64,000 nt of DNA from Sphingomonas sp. PP-F2F-A104-K0414 (GCF_004340945.1 NZ_SLYD01000005.1:124001-188000); one strand, 5' to 3'; counted from the stretch's first letter, positions 41,232-51,866 are shown. Notes: generated by a model not told the origin, from the sequence alone. Numbers and translations are program-made.

Positions 41232-42503
41232 TTATCCGCCAGTTTCACGTTGTGCCTCGGGTGCGTCGCCACGCCGATGGTTTCGCCCGGTCTTGGGCTG
41301 TACCAGCGTCCCGTGCTCGAACAGGAAACCGGCGATGTCGGGCTTGCCGGCGGCCTTCACGATCGTCTGGATGATGATGAGCAGCGGCACCGCGAGCAAC
41401 GCGCCCGACGTGCCCCACACCCATCCCCAGAAGCTCAGCGAGATCAGGATCAGCAACGGGCTGATCGTCAGCCGGTGCCCGACGACGAACGGCGTGATCG
41501 CGTTCGCCTCGACCAGGTGCAGCCCGTACATCAGCGCCGGCGGCAGCATCGCCATCCAGATGTCGGAGAACGTCATCAGCCCGCCCAGCGCGAGCAGGAA
41601 CGCCCCGATCACCGGCCCGAAATACGGGATGTAATTGAGCAACGCGACGATCCCGCCCCACATCGCCGGATACGGCATGCCGATGAACCACAACGCGGTC
41701 CCGGTAACGATCCCGAGCACGATGTTGATGAGGGTAATCGTGCCGAGATACGCGGACACGTCGTCGACGATATCCTGGATTACCCGAGCGGTCGCCATCG
41801 CCCCGTCGAAGCTGGTCCGCCCCGTGATCGTCTGCCGCCGCATCCGCGTCCATCCCGAGAGGAAGAAGAACACGATCAGGACACCGAACAGGAATTGCAC
41901 GATAACCGCCGGCGCCGAGGTCGCGGCGAGTTCGAGGATCGAGCCCGGCGCGGCCACCCCCGCGGTCGCCGGCTGCTTTATCGGCGTGGACGCGACCTGC
42001 CGGAGCGTCTTGTTCACGTATTTCTCGAGGCTCGAATAGAGGTCGAGCAACGGTGCGAGGTTGCTCTGAATCCGGTCCAACCGTGTCGGCAGCAGGCGGA
42101 AGAAGTCGGTCGCGGGCACGAGGATCGCTGCGATCGCAATGTTCGCGGCGATCAGGAACACCAGGATGCACAGGATCGCGGCCAGCGGCGACGGTACGTG
42201 ACGCCGCTCGAGCCATTCCAGCACCGGCACGAGCGCGACCGAGATCACGAGCGCGATGGTCAGAGGCAGGAAGAACTCCGCCCCCGATTTCAGCGCGAAC
42301 GGGGTGGCTAGGATCAGCCCGACGCCGGCAGTCAGCGTCAACGCCGCCAGCAACCGATCGCGACGCTGGGCGATCCGCATCGCATCCTCGACCCCGACCG
42401 CGATCGGCAGCCCGAACGCGCTCTCCGCCGGCGGACCTTCTGCGACGATGTCGTCCCCGCCCCCCGGCTGGTGCGTTTCCTGGCGAAGACCCTCGTCCGT
42501 CAT
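41232..42503 (-). CDS. AI-2E family transporter
   Basis: 423 residues, about eight transmembrane helices in the PerM/TqsA/AI-2E layout. Helices 1-3 lie at about 47-130, and a long amphipathic/periplasmic-type region follows (RLDRIQSNLAPLLDLYSSLEKYVNK). The conserved C-terminal block has WGGIVALLNYIPYFGPVIGA and EANAITPFVVGHRLTISPL. Members export signals or act as Na+/H+ antiporters; substrate is not determinable. The last 30 residues are hydrophilic. Confidence 0.9.
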   Translation of the reverse strand: MTDEGLRQETHQPGGGDDIVAEGPPAESAFGLPIAVGVEDAMRIAQRRDRLLAALTLTAGVGLILATPFALKSGAEFFLPLTIALVISVALVPVLEWLERRHVPSPLAAILCILVFLIAANIAIAAILVPATDFFRLLPTRLDRIQSNLAPLLDLYSSLEKYVNKTLRQVASTPIKQPATAGVAAPGSILELAATSAPAVIVQFLFGVLIVFFFLSGWTRMRRQTITGRTSFDGAMATARVIQDIVDDVSAYLGTITLINIVLGIVTGTALWFIGMPYPAMWGGIVALLNYIPYFGPVIGAFLLALGGLMTFSDIWMAMLPPALMYGLHLVEANAITPFVVGHRLTISPLLILISLSFWGWVWGTSGALLAVPLLIIIQTIVKAAGKPDIAGFLFEHGTLVQPKTGRNHRRGDAPEAQRETGG

Positions 42504-42738
42504 GGCAATTCCTTTGCCACTCCCATCCCGTAATCCTGGCCGGCATTCAAGCGGCGCGCGGTGCCAGCGCGATGGAATTCCTCGAAAAGGCCGCGTTATG
42601 TCCGATCATGTCTTGATCCCAAGCCCCCCGCTCTTCGTCCTCCTGACAAAAGTCAGACCCAGAGCCAAAAGCGCGGCCCTCCGTTACCCTGAATCCTTAC
42701 TTTCGTCCGGATGGCGGAGCAGTATCAGGTACGGTCTC

Positions 42739-44490
42739 CTACGCCGACACCCCCACCCGGTCCTCGAACAGCGCCTGCAGGTCCTTCTTCAGGATCTTAC
42801 CGTTCGCGTTCCGCGGCAGAGTCTCGTGGACGAAGCGCACCGCGACCGGGGTCTTGAATGCCGCCAGATGTTGCCGCACCCAGCCCTGCAACTCGGCCTC
42901 GGTGGTCACCGCCCCCGGCGCGAGGTGCACCACCGCAGCGGGCTCCTCGCCGAGGATCCGGTGCGGAATGCCGATCAGCGCCGCGTCGGTCACTGCGGGG
43001 TGCGCGTAGAGGACGTTCTCGACCTCGCTGGAGTAGATGTTCTCGCCGCCGCGGATAATCATGTCCTTGGCGCGGTCGACGATGTAGCAGAAGCCTTCGT
43101 CGCCCAGGCGGGCAAGATCGCCTGTCCGCACCCAACCGTCGACGAACGTCGAGGCGGTCGCGTCGGGCTTGTTCCAGTATCCCTTCACGATCATCGGGCC
43201 ACGTGCCCAGAGTTCGCCGACCTCGCCCGGAGGCATCTCGGTCACGCCGTCATCCGCCATAATCTTCAGGTCGGCTGCCGCGACCGGCGGCCCCGCGCTG
43301 GTCGGGCGGTTGAGGTAATCCTCGCCGCCGTGATGCGTGACGGTCGCCATCGTCTCGGTCATGCCCCAGCCATTGCCGGGCATCGCGCCGAACTCGGCGT
43401 AGATGCGCTTCACCAGTTCTGGTGCAGCGGGCGCGCCGCCATAGGCGATCGATTCGAGCGACGAGAGGTCGTATTTCCCACGATCGGGATGTTCCAGAAG
43501 CTGCCACGCGATGGTCGGCACGCCGCCGGTGATGTTGACCTTCTCGCGCTCGATGATCTCCATCGCGCGGATGGTGTCCCATTTCCGCATGAAGATCATC
43601 GTGCTGCCGGTCGCGATCACCCCCATCATCCCCGCCGAGCAGGCGGTAACGTGGAACAGTGGAATCACGGTCAAGGTCACGCGCGGCGTCGGCTCCGGCG
43701 GTGCCTCGCCGCGCCGCAGGAACGAGCGGGCGGAGGAATAGCCGCCGGACATGATGTTCGACATCATGTTGCGATGCGTGCCGAGTGCTCCCTTGGGTGC
43801 GCCGGTGGTACCGCTGGTGTAGAAGATCGTTGCATCGTCGTCGGGCGCGATAGTTGCTTCGGGGAGGCCTACATCGTGCAGCGCAGCCCAGTCGTGCGGG
43901 GTGCCGATCACGTCCTCCAGCCGCGTTACGATCCCCGTCAGCGGTTCTGCGGCGCGCGCGACGAACACGTGCTCCAACGCCGGTAGCGTCGCGTAGGCCG
44001 CCTCCAGCCGGTGATGACGCTCGTCGTCGGTGATCAGCACGCGCGCCCCCGAATCGGCTAGGCCGTACTCCATCTCCGCGCCGGTCCACCACGCATTGAG
44101 CGGCACGATGATCGCGCCGATGCTCGCACCCGCAAAGAACGCAACCGGCCATTCGGGCAGGTTGCGCATCGCCAGCGCGACGCGGTCGCCGGGACCGATC
44201 CCCATTTCGCGCAACCGATGCGCCAGCACCGCAATCGCGCGGAAGTTCGCCTCGTAGGTGACGCGCTCGTCCTCATACGCCGTAAACACCTGCTCGCCAT
44301 GCGCGCGCGCCGCCTCGGCCAGCCAGCGCAACGACGGCGGCGCATTCTTCCAGATGCGCGTCGCGATGCCGTCGATCGTGATCGTCTCCATCTCGAACTT
44401 CGCGCCGGGCGCGGTCAGCATTCGCTCGGCATCGGCGAGCGACATCGCCGGCCAGGAGGGATCGAGTGCGATGATCGGTTCGCTTGCCAA
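42739..44490 (-). CDS. Class I adenylate-forming acyl-CoA synthetase
   Basis: 583 residues, TTG start at 44490 with GGAG upstream. ATP motif YTSGTTGAPKGALGTH; A5-type NGWGMTETMATVTHHGG; A7 DGWVRTGDLARLGDEGF; A8 hinge DRAKDMIIRGGENIYSSEVE; A10 PRNANGKILKKDL with the catalytic Lys. Forms acyl-AMP and then acyl-CoA from a carboxylic acid. Chain specificity unknown; the acyl-CoA dehydrogenases and hydratase nearby suggest a fatty, branched or cyclic acid. Confidence 0.93.
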   Translation of the reverse strand: MASEPIIALDPSWPAMSLADAERMLTAPGAKFEMETITIDGIATRIWKNAPPSLRWLAEAARAHGEQVFTAYEDERVTYEANFRAIAVLAHRLREMGIGPGDRVALAMRNLPEWPVAFFAGASIGAIIVPLNAWWTGAEMEYGLADSGARVLITDDERHHRLEAAYATLPALEHVFVARAAEPLTGIVTRLEDVIGTPHDWAALHDVGLPEATIAPDDDATIFYTSGTTGAPKGALGTHRNMMSNIMSGGYSSARSFLRRGEAPPEPTPRVTLTVIPLFHVTACSAGMMGVIATGSTMIFMRKWDTIRAMEIIEREKVNITGGVPTIAWQLLEHPDRGKYDLSSLESIAYGGAPAAPELVKRIYAEFGAMPGNGWGMTETMATVTHHGGEDYLNRPTSAGPPVAAADLKIMADDGVTEMPPGEVGELWARGPMIVKGYWNKPDATASTFVDGWVRTGDLARLGDEGFCYIVDRAKDMIIRGGENIYSSEVENVLYAHPAVTDAALIGIPHRILGEEPAAVVHLAPGAVTTEAELQGWVRQHLAAFKTPVAVRFVHETLPRNANGKILKKDLQALFEDRVGVSA

Positions 44491-44638
44491 GACCGGTTGA
44501 CTCCAGAGTTGAATTTCGGGTTTGGCTTATCGCCTGTTCGAAGACAGGTTATAGTTGATTCCTGCCGCACTCAAGGCAATAGAGGCGACAAGTTCGAACT
44601 AGGGGTATGGAGCGGGTCATGGTGGGAACGATCGAAAC

Positions 44639-45859
44639 ATGAAAATCGCCAAGCCCGCGGCGCATGGCTTCGACGCGAGCCGGTTGGCGGCGATCGATAC
44701 GCTGCTTCAGACGCGCTACATCGATTCGGGCAAGCTGCCGAACGCGCAACTGCTGATCGCGCGCGACGGCGAGATCGTGCACTTTTCGAACGCCGGCGCG
44801 GCGCGTGAGGGCGGCAAGGCGATCGACGAAGGATCGCTGTTCCGGATCGCGTCGATGACCAAGCCGATTACCTCGGTCGTGTTCATGATGCTGGTCGAGC
44901 AAGGCCTCGTCGCGGTCGATACGCCGGTCCATCACGTGCTGCCCGAGTTCAAGGATATTGCGGTGTATAATGGCGGCGGTGGCGGCGTTCCGTTCGTGAC
45001 CAAGCCGACCGCCGAGCCTATGCGGATGGTCGACCTGCTGCGGCACACGTCAGGGCTGACCTATAGCTTCCAGAACCGTTCGAACGTCGACGCCGCCTAT
45101 CGCGAGGGCAAGATCGAGAGCTGGCACGGTGGCCATGACCTTGACGGGTTCATCGGCGCACTGGCCAAGATTCCGCTCGAATTCTCGCCCGGCACCGCGT
45201 GGAATTATTCGGTCGCGACCGATGTGCTCGGCGCTGTCGTCCAGCGCGTATCCGGCCTACCGCTCGATCAGTTCTTCAAGGAGCGCATCTTCGCGCCGCT
45301 GAAGATGAAAGACACCTTCTTCCAGGTCCCCAAGGGCAGGCTCGACCGTCTGACCGACTGCTATACGCTGCTGCCCGGCAAGGGCCGCGTGATGTACGAT
45401 CGCGGCGCCGAGAGCGCCTGGAGCCGTGCGCCGAAGCTTATGTCCGGCGGCGGTGGGCTCGTCTCGACCGCGCTCGATTATCACCGGTTCAATACGATGC
45501 TGCTGAACGGTGGCGAACTCGATGGTGCGCGGATCCTGGGGCGAAAGACGCTCGACCTGATGACGCAGAACCACCTGCCCGGAAAATCCGATCTCGCGAC
45601 GATGTCGAAGTCGCTGTTCAGCGAGGCGTCGAACGCGGGCACCGGCTTCGGGCTTGGGTTCGCTATCACCGACGACGTCGCGAAGACGATGGTGCCGGGG
45701 TCGAAGGGCGAATTCTACTGGGGCGGGATGTTCTCGACCGCGTTCTTCGTCGACCCGGTCGAACGCGTGTCGATGGTGTTCATGACGCAGCTTTCGCCGA
45801 GCAGTGTCTATCCCATCCGCCGCGAACTGAAGACGATGATCTACGCCGCGATGACCTGA
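44639..45859 (+). CDS. Serine hydrolase, class C beta-lactamase/esterase EstB-like
   Basis: 406 residues, no signal peptide. Beta-lactamase-related fold: SMTK (SxxK nucleophile, about residues 77-80, within [16 protein letters not shown]), the YSV equivalent of YxN in [14 protein letters not shown], and the long family signature [12 protein letters not shown]. Proteins of this kind are mostly esterases or amide hydrolases rather than true antibiotic-hydrolysing enzymes. Followed by a class B repeat, then the FadB/J-type gene. Confidence 0.88.
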   Translation: MKIAKPAAHGFDASRLAAIDTLLQTRYIDSGKLPNAQLLIARDGEIVHFSNAGAAREGGKAIDEGSLFRIASMTKPITSVVFMMLVEQGLVAVDTPVHHVLPEFKDIAVYNGGGGGVPFVTKPTAEPMRMVDLLRHTSGLTYSFQNRSNVDAAYREGKIESWHGGHDLDGFIGALAKIPLEFSPGTAWNYSVATDVLGAVVQRVSGLPLDQFFKERIFAPLKMKDTFFQVPKGRLDRLTDCYTLLPGKGRVMYDRGAESAWSRAPKLMSGGGGLVSTALDYHRFNTMLLNGGELDGARILGRKTLDLMTQNHLPGKSDLATMSKSLFSEASNAGTGFGLGFAITDDVAKTMVPGSKGEFYWGGMFSTAFFVDPVERVSMVFMTQLSPSSVYPIRRELKTMIYAAMT

Positions 45860-45880
45860 TCCACGCATACAAACTTACCC

Positions 45881-45945
45881 CGTCACCCCAGCGAACGCTG
45901 GGGTCTCCCGATTACGAGGAGATATCAGCTTCTGCTGGCATGACG
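45881..45945. repeat. Paired palindromic repeat, class B (short, second unit decayed)
   Basis: Left unit GTCACCCCAGCGAACGCTGG is intact, with loop GAAC. The right unit ATCAGCTTCTGCTGGCATGA is clearly degenerate. Total spacing is shorter than in other copies. Confidence 0.75.
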
Positions 45946-45965
45946 TTCAAATCACAGGAGACTCT

Positions 45966-47996
45966 ATGACTTCGCCGATCCGCACCGAACGCCATGACGA
46001 CGTCCTCGTCATCATCTCGAACAACCCGCCCGTCAACGCACTCGGCGCCGCGGTCCGGCAGGGTCTCGAAGCGGCGATCAAGGAAGGCGTGAAGGACGAC
46101 AGCATCACCGCGATGGTGATCCGCTGCGACGGCCGTACGTTCTTCGCGGGCGCGGACATCACCGAGTTCGGCAAGGAAATGGTCGAACCCGGCCTGCCCA
46201 CCGTCGTCGACATGATCGAAGCGTCGTCGAAGCTCGTCGTTGCGGCGATCCACGGCACCGCGCTCGGCGGCGGCTGCGAAGTCACGCTCGGCTGCCATTA
46301 CCGCGTCGCCGTCCCCTCGGCGAAGATCGGCACGCCCGAAGTGAAGCTCGGCCTGCTCCCCGGCGCGGGTGGTACGCAGCGAATCCCGCGCATCGCCGGC
46401 GTGAAGCTCGCGCTCGAGATGACCGCGAAGGGCGATCCGATCTCGGCAAAGAAGGCGCTCGACGCCGGCCTGATCGACAAGATCGTCGGCGAGGATTCAC
46501 TCGAAGCCGATGCGGTCGCCTTCGCACGCGAAGTAGCGAGCAAGCGCCCCCTGCCCCGTGCGTCCGAGAAGACCGCGCAGGCTGATCCCGACGCCGTCGC
46601 TGCGTTCAAGAAGGAGAATGCACGCCGTTTCCGTAACTTCGACGCGCCGGCCGCTAATATCGCCTGCGTCGAGAAGGCCGCCGACGGCTCCAGCTTCGAG
46701 GAGGGCATCGCCTTCGAGCGCCAGGAATTCATGAAGCTGATGACCGGCGTGCAGTCGGCCGCCCAGCGCCACATCTTCTTCGCCGAGCGCCAGGCCGCCA
46801 AGATCGACGACGTCCCCGCCGATACCAAGCTCCGCGAAATCAAGCGCGTCGGCGTGATCGGCGCGGGCACGATGGGCGGCGGCATCTCGATGAACTTCCT
46901 GTCGGCGGGCATCCCCGTCACGATCGTCGAGATGCAGCAGGATGCGCTCGATCGCGGCACCGGCGTCGTGCGGAAGAATTACGAGGCGACCGCCGGCAAG
47001 GGCCGGATCAAGCCCGAGCAGGTCGAGCAGGCGATGGGCGCGCTGAAGCCGACGCTCGACTTCGCCGATCTCGCCGAGTGCGACCTGATCATCGAGGCGG
47101 TGTACGAGACAATGGAGGTGAAGAAGGAGATCTTCACCAAGCTCGACGCGATTGCCAAGCCGGGCGCGATCCTGGCGTCGAACACCTCGTACCTGAATAT
47201 CGACGAGATCGCGGCGTGCACCAATCGGCCCGAGGACGTGGTCGGCATGCACTTCTTCTCGCCCGCAAACGTGATGAAATTGCTGGAAGTCGTGCGCGGC
47301 GACAAGACCGCGGACGACGTGCTGGCGACGGTCATGGCGCTGGCGAAGAAGATCAAGAAGGTCGCGGTCGTCGCCGGCGTCACCTACGGGTTCATCGGCA
47401 ACCGCATGCTGATGCCCCGGCAGGTCGAGGCGACCAAGCTGCTGCTGGAAGGCGCGAGCCCGGAGCAGATCGACAAGGTCCATGTCGCGTTCGGGATGCC
47501 GATGGGGCCGTTCCAGATGAGCGATCTCGCGGGCGTCGACATCGGCTGGCATCGCGATCCGAGCCGGATCGAGAACATCCGCGATGCGCTGGCGGCGGAG
47601 AATCGCTGGGGCCAGAAGACCAAGGCCGGCTTCTACGATTACGACGAGAAGCGGACGCCGTCGAACTCCGCGCGGGTCACCGAGATCATCGACGATTTCC
47701 GCAAGAAGTCGGGCGTGACGCCGCGCGAGATCAGCGACGAGGAGATCGTCGTGCGGACGCTCTACACGATGGTCAACGAAGGCGCGCTGATCCTCGAAGA
47801 GGGTAAGGCACAGCGCGCGTCCGACGTCGATGTGGTCTGGATCTATGGCTATGGCTGGCCGGTGTACCGCGGCGGACCGATGTTCTGGGCACAGTCCGAG
47901 GGGTTGCCGAAGGTCGTTGCGGGACTTGAGAAATATGGGTTCCCGGTGGCGAAGTCGCTGAAGGATGCCGCGGCATCGGGCGGTCGACTGAAGTGA
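45966..47996 (+). CDS. fadB: Bifunctional enoyl-CoA hydratase/3-hydroxyacyl-CoA dehydrogenase
   Basis: 676 residues, fatty acid beta-oxidation. The N-terminal crotonase domain (about 1-190) has [17 protein letters not shown] and [19 protein letters not shown] with both catalytic Glu. The NAD-binding domain starts near 295 with [21 protein letters not shown]. The HAD catalytic part has [17 protein letters not shown], and the C-terminal helical domains follow. AGGAG lies upstream of the ATG. FadJ is equally possible as a name; no thiolase gene is adjacent. Confidence 0.93.
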   Translation: MTSPIRTERHDDVLVIISNNPPVNALGAAVRQGLEAAIKEGVKDDSITAMVIRCDGRTFFAGADITEFGKEMVEPGLPTVVDMIEASSKLVVAAIHGTALGGGCEVTLGCHYRVAVPSAKIGTPEVKLGLLPGAGGTQRIPRIAGVKLALEMTAKGDPISAKKALDAGLIDKIVGEDSLEADAVAFAREVASKRPLPRASEKTAQADPDAVAAFKKENARRFRNFDAPAANIACVEKAADGSSFEEGIAFERQEFMKLMTGVQSAAQRHIFFAERQAAKIDDVPADTKLREIKRVGVIGAGTMGGGISMNFLSAGIPVTIVEMQQDALDRGTGVVRKNYEATAGKGRIKPEQVEQAMGALKPTLDFADLAECDLIIEAVYETMEVKKEIFTKLDAIAKPGAILASNTSYLNIDEIAACTNRPEDVVGMHFFSPANVMKLLEVVRGDKTADDVLATVMALAKKIKKVAVVAGVTYGFIGNRMLMPRQVEATKLLLEGASPEQIDKVHVAFGMPMGPFQMSDLAGVDIGWHRDPSRIENIRDALAAENRWGQKTKAGFYDYDEKRTPSNSARVTEIIDDFRKKSGVTPREISDEEIVVRTLYTMVNEGALILEEGKAQRASDVDVVWIYGYGWPVYRGGPMFWAQSEGLPKVVAGLEKYGFPVAKSLKDAAASGGRLK

Positions 47997-48033
47997 TCGG
48001 TCGTGGTCTTTTCTTGCCGGTAGTCGATCACTG

Positions 48034-49338
48034 ATGGAGCGGTCTGCGCTCCAGACGGCGGCGGCGATCCGTGCGGGCGAGACGACCGCGCTCGCCGAGT
48101 GCGACGCGGCTATCGCGCGGATCGAGGCGCGCGATGGTGCGATCAACGCCGTCATGGTCCGGGATTTTGCGCGGGCGCGTGAGGCCGCACGGGCGCTCGA
48201 TGCCGAGGGTCCGGATGATCGCCCGCTGTTCGGCGTGCCGATGACGGTGAAGGAGTCGTTCGACGTTGCCGGCCTGCCGACCAGCTGGGGTGTTGCCATC
48301 CACCGCGACAACATCGTCGGCCGGGATGCGGTCGCCATCGCGCGGCTGAAGGCGGCGGGCGCTGTGATCCTCGGCAAGACCAACGTACCGGTGCGGCTGA
48401 GCGACTGGCAGGCGGATAACCCGATCCATGGCCGGACGAATCATCCCATCGATCCGACGCTGACACCCGGCGGATCGTCGGGTGGTGCCGCAGCGGCGCT
48501 CGCGTCGGGGATGGTACCGCTCGAACTCGGCTCCGATATCGGCGGCTCGATCCGTGTGCCGGCCGCGTTCTGTGGCGTCTGGGGGCACAAGCTGACCTAT
48601 GGCGCCTTGTCCGACATCGGCCACCGCGTGCCCGGCACCGATGGGGCGAGCGCGGCTCTCGGCGTGATCGGACCGCTCGCGCGCAATCCGGAGGATCTGG
48701 CCGTTGCGCTCGACGTCCTAGCCGATCTTCCACTGCCTCGCCCGCGCGTCGATCTTGGCCGACCGCGCATCCTGCTGCTGACCGCACATCCCGCGGCGCG
48801 CGTCGATGCGTCGATCGTGTCGGCGATCGAGCATGTCGGTGAGGCGCTGGGCTTCTCTGGCGCAACCGTTTCGCATGCCGAGCCACCGATCGACCTCGCC
48901 GCGCAGCATGCCGACTATATGCGGATGCTCGGTATCGCGATGACCCGCGGCGGCCCGGCGCGCGACGGCAAGGTCGCGACGCTGTCGCACTGGTTCGACC
49001 TGCTCGATTCCCAGGCGCGGTTGCAACGCGCCTGGGGTGCACTGTTCGAAGAGTTCGACGCGGTGATCGCGCCCGCCAGCGGCGTGAACGCCTTCCCGCA
49101 CATCGCCGAGCGCAATGTCGCGCGGCGCACGCTGTCGATAGACGGCGAGGATACCCCGTTCGGCGTCCAGTTCGCCTGGGCCGGTCTCGCCACCTTCCCC
49201 AATCTGCCCGCGACCAGCGTGCCCGTCGGGATCGACCCGCGCGGCCTGCCGATCGGCGTGCAGGTCATCACCAACCGTTACCGCGACCACGACGCGATCG
49301 CCGTCGCCGCGTTGTGCAATCGACTAAGCAGGAGCTGA
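48034..49338 (+). CDS. Amidase (amidase signature family)
   Basis: 434 residues. The Ser-cisSer-Lys triad is visible: Lys73 in GVPMTVKESFDVAGLPTSWG, Ser148 in PGGSSGGAAAALASG and Ser172 in LELGSDIGGSIRVPA. Hydrolyses amides; substrate unknown. It follows the FadB/J-type gene by 37 bp and precedes an acyl-CoA dehydrogenase by four bases, so it is probably part of the same catabolic transcript. Confidence 0.92.
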   Translation: MERSALQTAAAIRAGETTALAECDAAIARIEARDGAINAVMVRDFARAREAARALDAEGPDDRPLFGVPMTVKESFDVAGLPTSWGVAIHRDNIVGRDAVAIARLKAAGAVILGKTNVPVRLSDWQADNPIHGRTNHPIDPTLTPGGSSGGAAAALASGMVPLELGSDIGGSIRVPAAFCGVWGHKLTYGALSDIGHRVPGTDGASAALGVIGPLARNPEDLAVALDVLADLPLPRPRVDLGRPRILLLTAHPAARVDASIVSAIEHVGEALGFSGATVSHAEPPIDLAAQHADYMRMLGIAMTRGGPARDGKVATLSHWFDLLDSQARLQRAWGALFEEFDAVIAPASGVNAFPHIAERNVARRTLSIDGEDTPFGVQFAWAGLATFPNLPATSVPVGIDPRGLPIGVQVITNRYRDHDAIAVAALCNRLSRS

Positions 49339-49342
49339 TCCG

Positions 49343-50524
49343 ATGTCCGACCTCGATACTTTCCGGTCCGAAACGCGTGCGTGGCTCGCGGAGAATTGCC
49401 CGCCCGAGATGCGCAAGCCGGTGCGCTCGGAGGACGACGTCTGCTGGGGCGGGCGCCAGTTCAAGCCGTCGAGCCCTGCGCAGAAGGAGTGGCTCGACAA
49501 GATGGCCGCCAAGGGCTGGACCGTGCCGGACTGGCCCAAGGCCTATGGCGGCGGTGGGTTGTCGCCTGCGGAGACGAAGATCCTGCGCGAAGAGATGGCA
49601 GCAATAAAGGCGCGTAACCCGCTCAATTCGTTCGGGATCTCTATGCTCGGGCCGGCATTGCTCAAATACGGGACCGAGGAGCAGAAGCTCGATCACCTGA
49701 CCAAGATCGCGCGCGGCGAAATCCGCTGGTGCCAGGGGTATTCGGAGCCGAATGCAGGCTCCGACCTTGCCGGACTTGCCACCTCGGCGGAGGACAAGGG
49801 CGACCATTATCTCGTCAACGGGCAAAAGGTGTGGACGTCCTATGCCGACAAGGCGGACTGGATCTTCTGCCTCGTCCGCACGGACAAGACGTCGAAGCAG
49901 GGCGGGATCAGCTTCGTGCTGTTCGACATGGCCTCGCCGGGCGTGTCGACCAAGCCGATCCTGCTGATCAGCGGTAATTCGCCGTTCTGCGAGACGTTCT
50001 TCGACAATGTCGAGGTGCCCAAGGTCAACCGCGTCTACGAGGAGAACAAGGGCTGGGACGTCGCGAAATACCTGCTCGGGCATGAGCGCGAGATGATCTC
50101 GGGGATGGGACTGGCGTCAAGCGGCGGCAATCCGTTGATCGATGGGGCGATCGCGACTGTCGGGCTTGGGCATGACGGGCGGCTGGCCGATCCGCTGCTG
50201 CGCGCGTCGATCGCGTTGTTCGAGGTGCGCGCGAAGGCGTTTGGGGCGATGTCCGAGCGGTTCATCGACGAGTTGAAGGCGGGCAAGGCGCACCCGGCGC
50301 AGCCTAGCATGATGAAATATTACGGCACCGAGTTGAACAAGGGCCGATACGAATTGATGATGGCGGCGGGCGGCTCGGACGCGCTCGAATGGGACAGCGA
50401 TCGGTCGCGTGGCGGGGCGATCCCGCGGTCGTGGCTGCGCACCAAGGCGAACTCGATCGAGGGTGGGACAAGCGAGATCCAGCTCAACATCATCGCCAAA
50501 CGGATCCTGGAACTGCCGGCCTGA
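49343..50524 (+). CDS. Acyl-CoA dehydrogenase, subunit keeping the catalytic Glu
   Basis: 393 residues. FAD enzyme with N-terminal helical domain, middle beta domain (WCQGYSEPNAGSDLAGL, LVNGQKVWTSYADKADWIF) and C-terminal helical domain. EGGTSEIQLNIIAKRIL at the C-terminus keeps Glu (about 373) at the position of the MCAD catalytic base. Good CAGGAG site ahead of the ATG. With the next gene it resembles the two-gene ACADs that form alpha2beta2 heterotetramers in mycobacterial steroid degradation. Confidence 0.93.
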   Translation: MSDLDTFRSETRAWLAENCPPEMRKPVRSEDDVCWGGRQFKPSSPAQKEWLDKMAAKGWTVPDWPKAYGGGGLSPAETKILREEMAAIKARNPLNSFGISMLGPALLKYGTEEQKLDHLTKIARGEIRWCQGYSEPNAGSDLAGLATSAEDKGDHYLVNGQKVWTSYADKADWIFCLVRTDKTSKQGGISFVLFDMASPGVSTKPILLISGNSPFCETFFDNVEVPKVNRVYEENKGWDVAKYLLGHEREMISGMGLASSGGNPLIDGAIATVGLGHDGRLADPLLRASIALFEVRAKAFGAMSERFIDELKAGKAHPAQPSMMKYYGTELNKGRYELMMAAGGSDALEWDSDRSRGGAIPRSWLRTKANSIEGGTSEIQLNIIAKRILELPA

Positions 50525-50552
50525 CCGAGCCGATCGCCACCCGCCCCCACCA

Positions 50553-50635
50553 CGTCACCCCAGCGAAAGCTGGGGTCTCCCCGTAATGAAGCGCCCCCTT
50601 GCAGCACGATACCCCAGCGTTCGCTGGGGTGACGG
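50553..50635. repeat. Paired palindromic repeat, class B
   Basis: Left unit GTCACCCCAGCGAAAGCTGG and right unit CCCCAGCGTTCGCTGGGGTG, inverted, about 35 bp apart, between the two acyl-CoA dehydrogenase genes. Confidence 0.88.
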
Positions 50636-50665
50636 ATTGCCTCCGGGGCGACGGAGTAACCCGAA

Positions 50666-51793
50666 ATGCCATTGTACTTAGACGACGACCAGACCGTCCT
50701 TCAGGACACGATCCGCGATTTCGTCGCAGAGCACGCGCCGGTCAGCCACATGCGCGCGCTGCGCGATGCCGAAGACAAGACCGGCTTCTCGCGCCACCTT
50801 TGGAAGCAGTTCGCGGAGATGGGCTTTACCGGAATCCTGATCGGCGAGGACCAGGGCGGGCTCGGGCTCGGGCATGTCGAGGCGGGCGTGGTGCTGGAGG
50901 AAATCGGGCGCAACCTGTCCCCCTCCCCGTTCCTCTCCACTGCGGTTGCAGCGGTCGAGGCGCTCAAGGGCACAGCGCAGGCCGAACGCTGGTTCCCCGG
51001 CATCATCGCCGGCGAGACCGTCGCCGCGCTCGCGATAGACGAGGGCGCCAAACACCGCGACACGGTGGCGATGACCGCCGAACGCTCGGGCAACGGCTTC
51101 AAGCTGACCGGCGCCAAGCGGTTCGTCACGCACGGCCACACCGCCGACCTGATCATCGTCGCCGCGCGAACTGGCGGGTCGGATAACGACACGGACGGTA
51201 TCACGCTCTTTGCGGTGCCGAAGGATGCCGCAGGGCTGACAGCAAACGCCGAACGTCTCGCGGATTCGAGCTTGGCCGCGCGGTTGGAGTTCGAGGGCGT
51301 CGAGGTCGATGCGGATGCGGTAATCGGCGAGGTCGACGCAGGCCGAACCCCGCTCGATCGCCTTTTGCGCGCGGGGCGGACCGGGGCGTCCGCGGAGCTG
51401 CTCGGCGTCGGCGGCGGGGCGATGGACATGACGATCGGCTACATGAAGGAGCGCAAGCAGTTCGGGACGCTGATCGGCAGTTTCCAGGCGCTCCAGCACC
51501 GTGCCGCGCATCTGTATTCGGAGATGGAGGTCGCGCGTGCCGCCGTTCTCAAGGCGCAGCAGTTGTTGGATCAGGGCAGCGATCGGGCGGACGAGGCGGT
51601 GTCGGTGGCGAAGGCGATGACGGCGCTGGCGACGACGCTGAGCGTCCAGGAGGGCGTGCAGATGCATGGCGGCATCGGCATGACTGACGAATATGACATC
51701 GGCTTCTACATGAAGCGCGCGCGGGTGCTGGCGGAGATGTTCGGCGATGCGAACTTCCATGCTGATCGGTTGGCGGTAGCGGCGGGGTATTGA
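50666..51793 (+). CDS. Acyl-CoA dehydrogenase-like protein, catalytic Glu apparently missing
   Basis: 375 residues. The ACAD fold is recognisable: FVAEHAPVSHMRALRD, GGLGLGHVEAGVVLEEIGRN, AKRFVTHGHTADLIIVAARTG, YMKERKQFGTLIGSFQALQHR and MHGGIGMTDEYDIGFYMKRA. At the C-terminus AEMFGDANFHADRLA stands where the EGT.eIqr motif is expected, so Phe seems to replace the catalytic Glu. Likely the partner subunit of the preceding dehydrogenase. Flanked on both sides by palindromic repeats. Confidence 0.9.
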   Translation: MPLYLDDDQTVLQDTIRDFVAEHAPVSHMRALRDAEDKTGFSRHLWKQFAEMGFTGILIGEDQGGLGLGHVEAGVVLEEIGRNLSPSPFLSTAVAAVEALKGTAQAERWFPGIIAGETVAALAIDEGAKHRDTVAMTAERSGNGFKLTGAKRFVTHGHTADLIIVAARTGGSDNDTDGITLFAVPKDAAGLTANAERLADSSLAARLEFEGVEVDADAVIGEVDAGRTPLDRLLRAGRTGASAELLGVGGGAMDMTIGYMKERKQFGTLIGSFQALQHRAAHLYSEMEVARAAVLKAQQLLDQGSDRADEAVSVAKAMTALATTLSVQEGVQMHGGIGMTDEYDIGFYMKRARVLAEMFGDANFHADRLAVAAGY

Positions 51794-51805
51794 CCCAAAC
51801 CTGTC

Positions 51806-51853
51806 CCCCCGCGAAGGCGGGGGCCCAGACTGGGCTCCCGCCTTCGCGGGAGA
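51806..51853. repeat. Paired palindromic repeat, class C
   Basis: CCCCCGCGAAGGCGGGGG and the inverted CCCGCCTTCGCGGGAG, joined by CCCAGACTGGG, itself an 11-base palindrome. The nested hairpins lie between the dehydrogenase and the thioesterase gene. Confidence 0.82.
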
Positions 51854-51866
51854 ACAAGGAAGTTAG

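Noticed and set aside
44639..45859. Antibiotic-resistance beta-lactamase
   Set aside because: SxxK is present but there is no signal peptide and the overall pattern is that of EstB-like esterases; no evidence for beta-lactam hydrolysis.
46497..48383. 628-codon minus-strand ORF over the FadB/J-type gene and amidase start
   Set aside because: Spans two real genes in antisense and has shadow composition.
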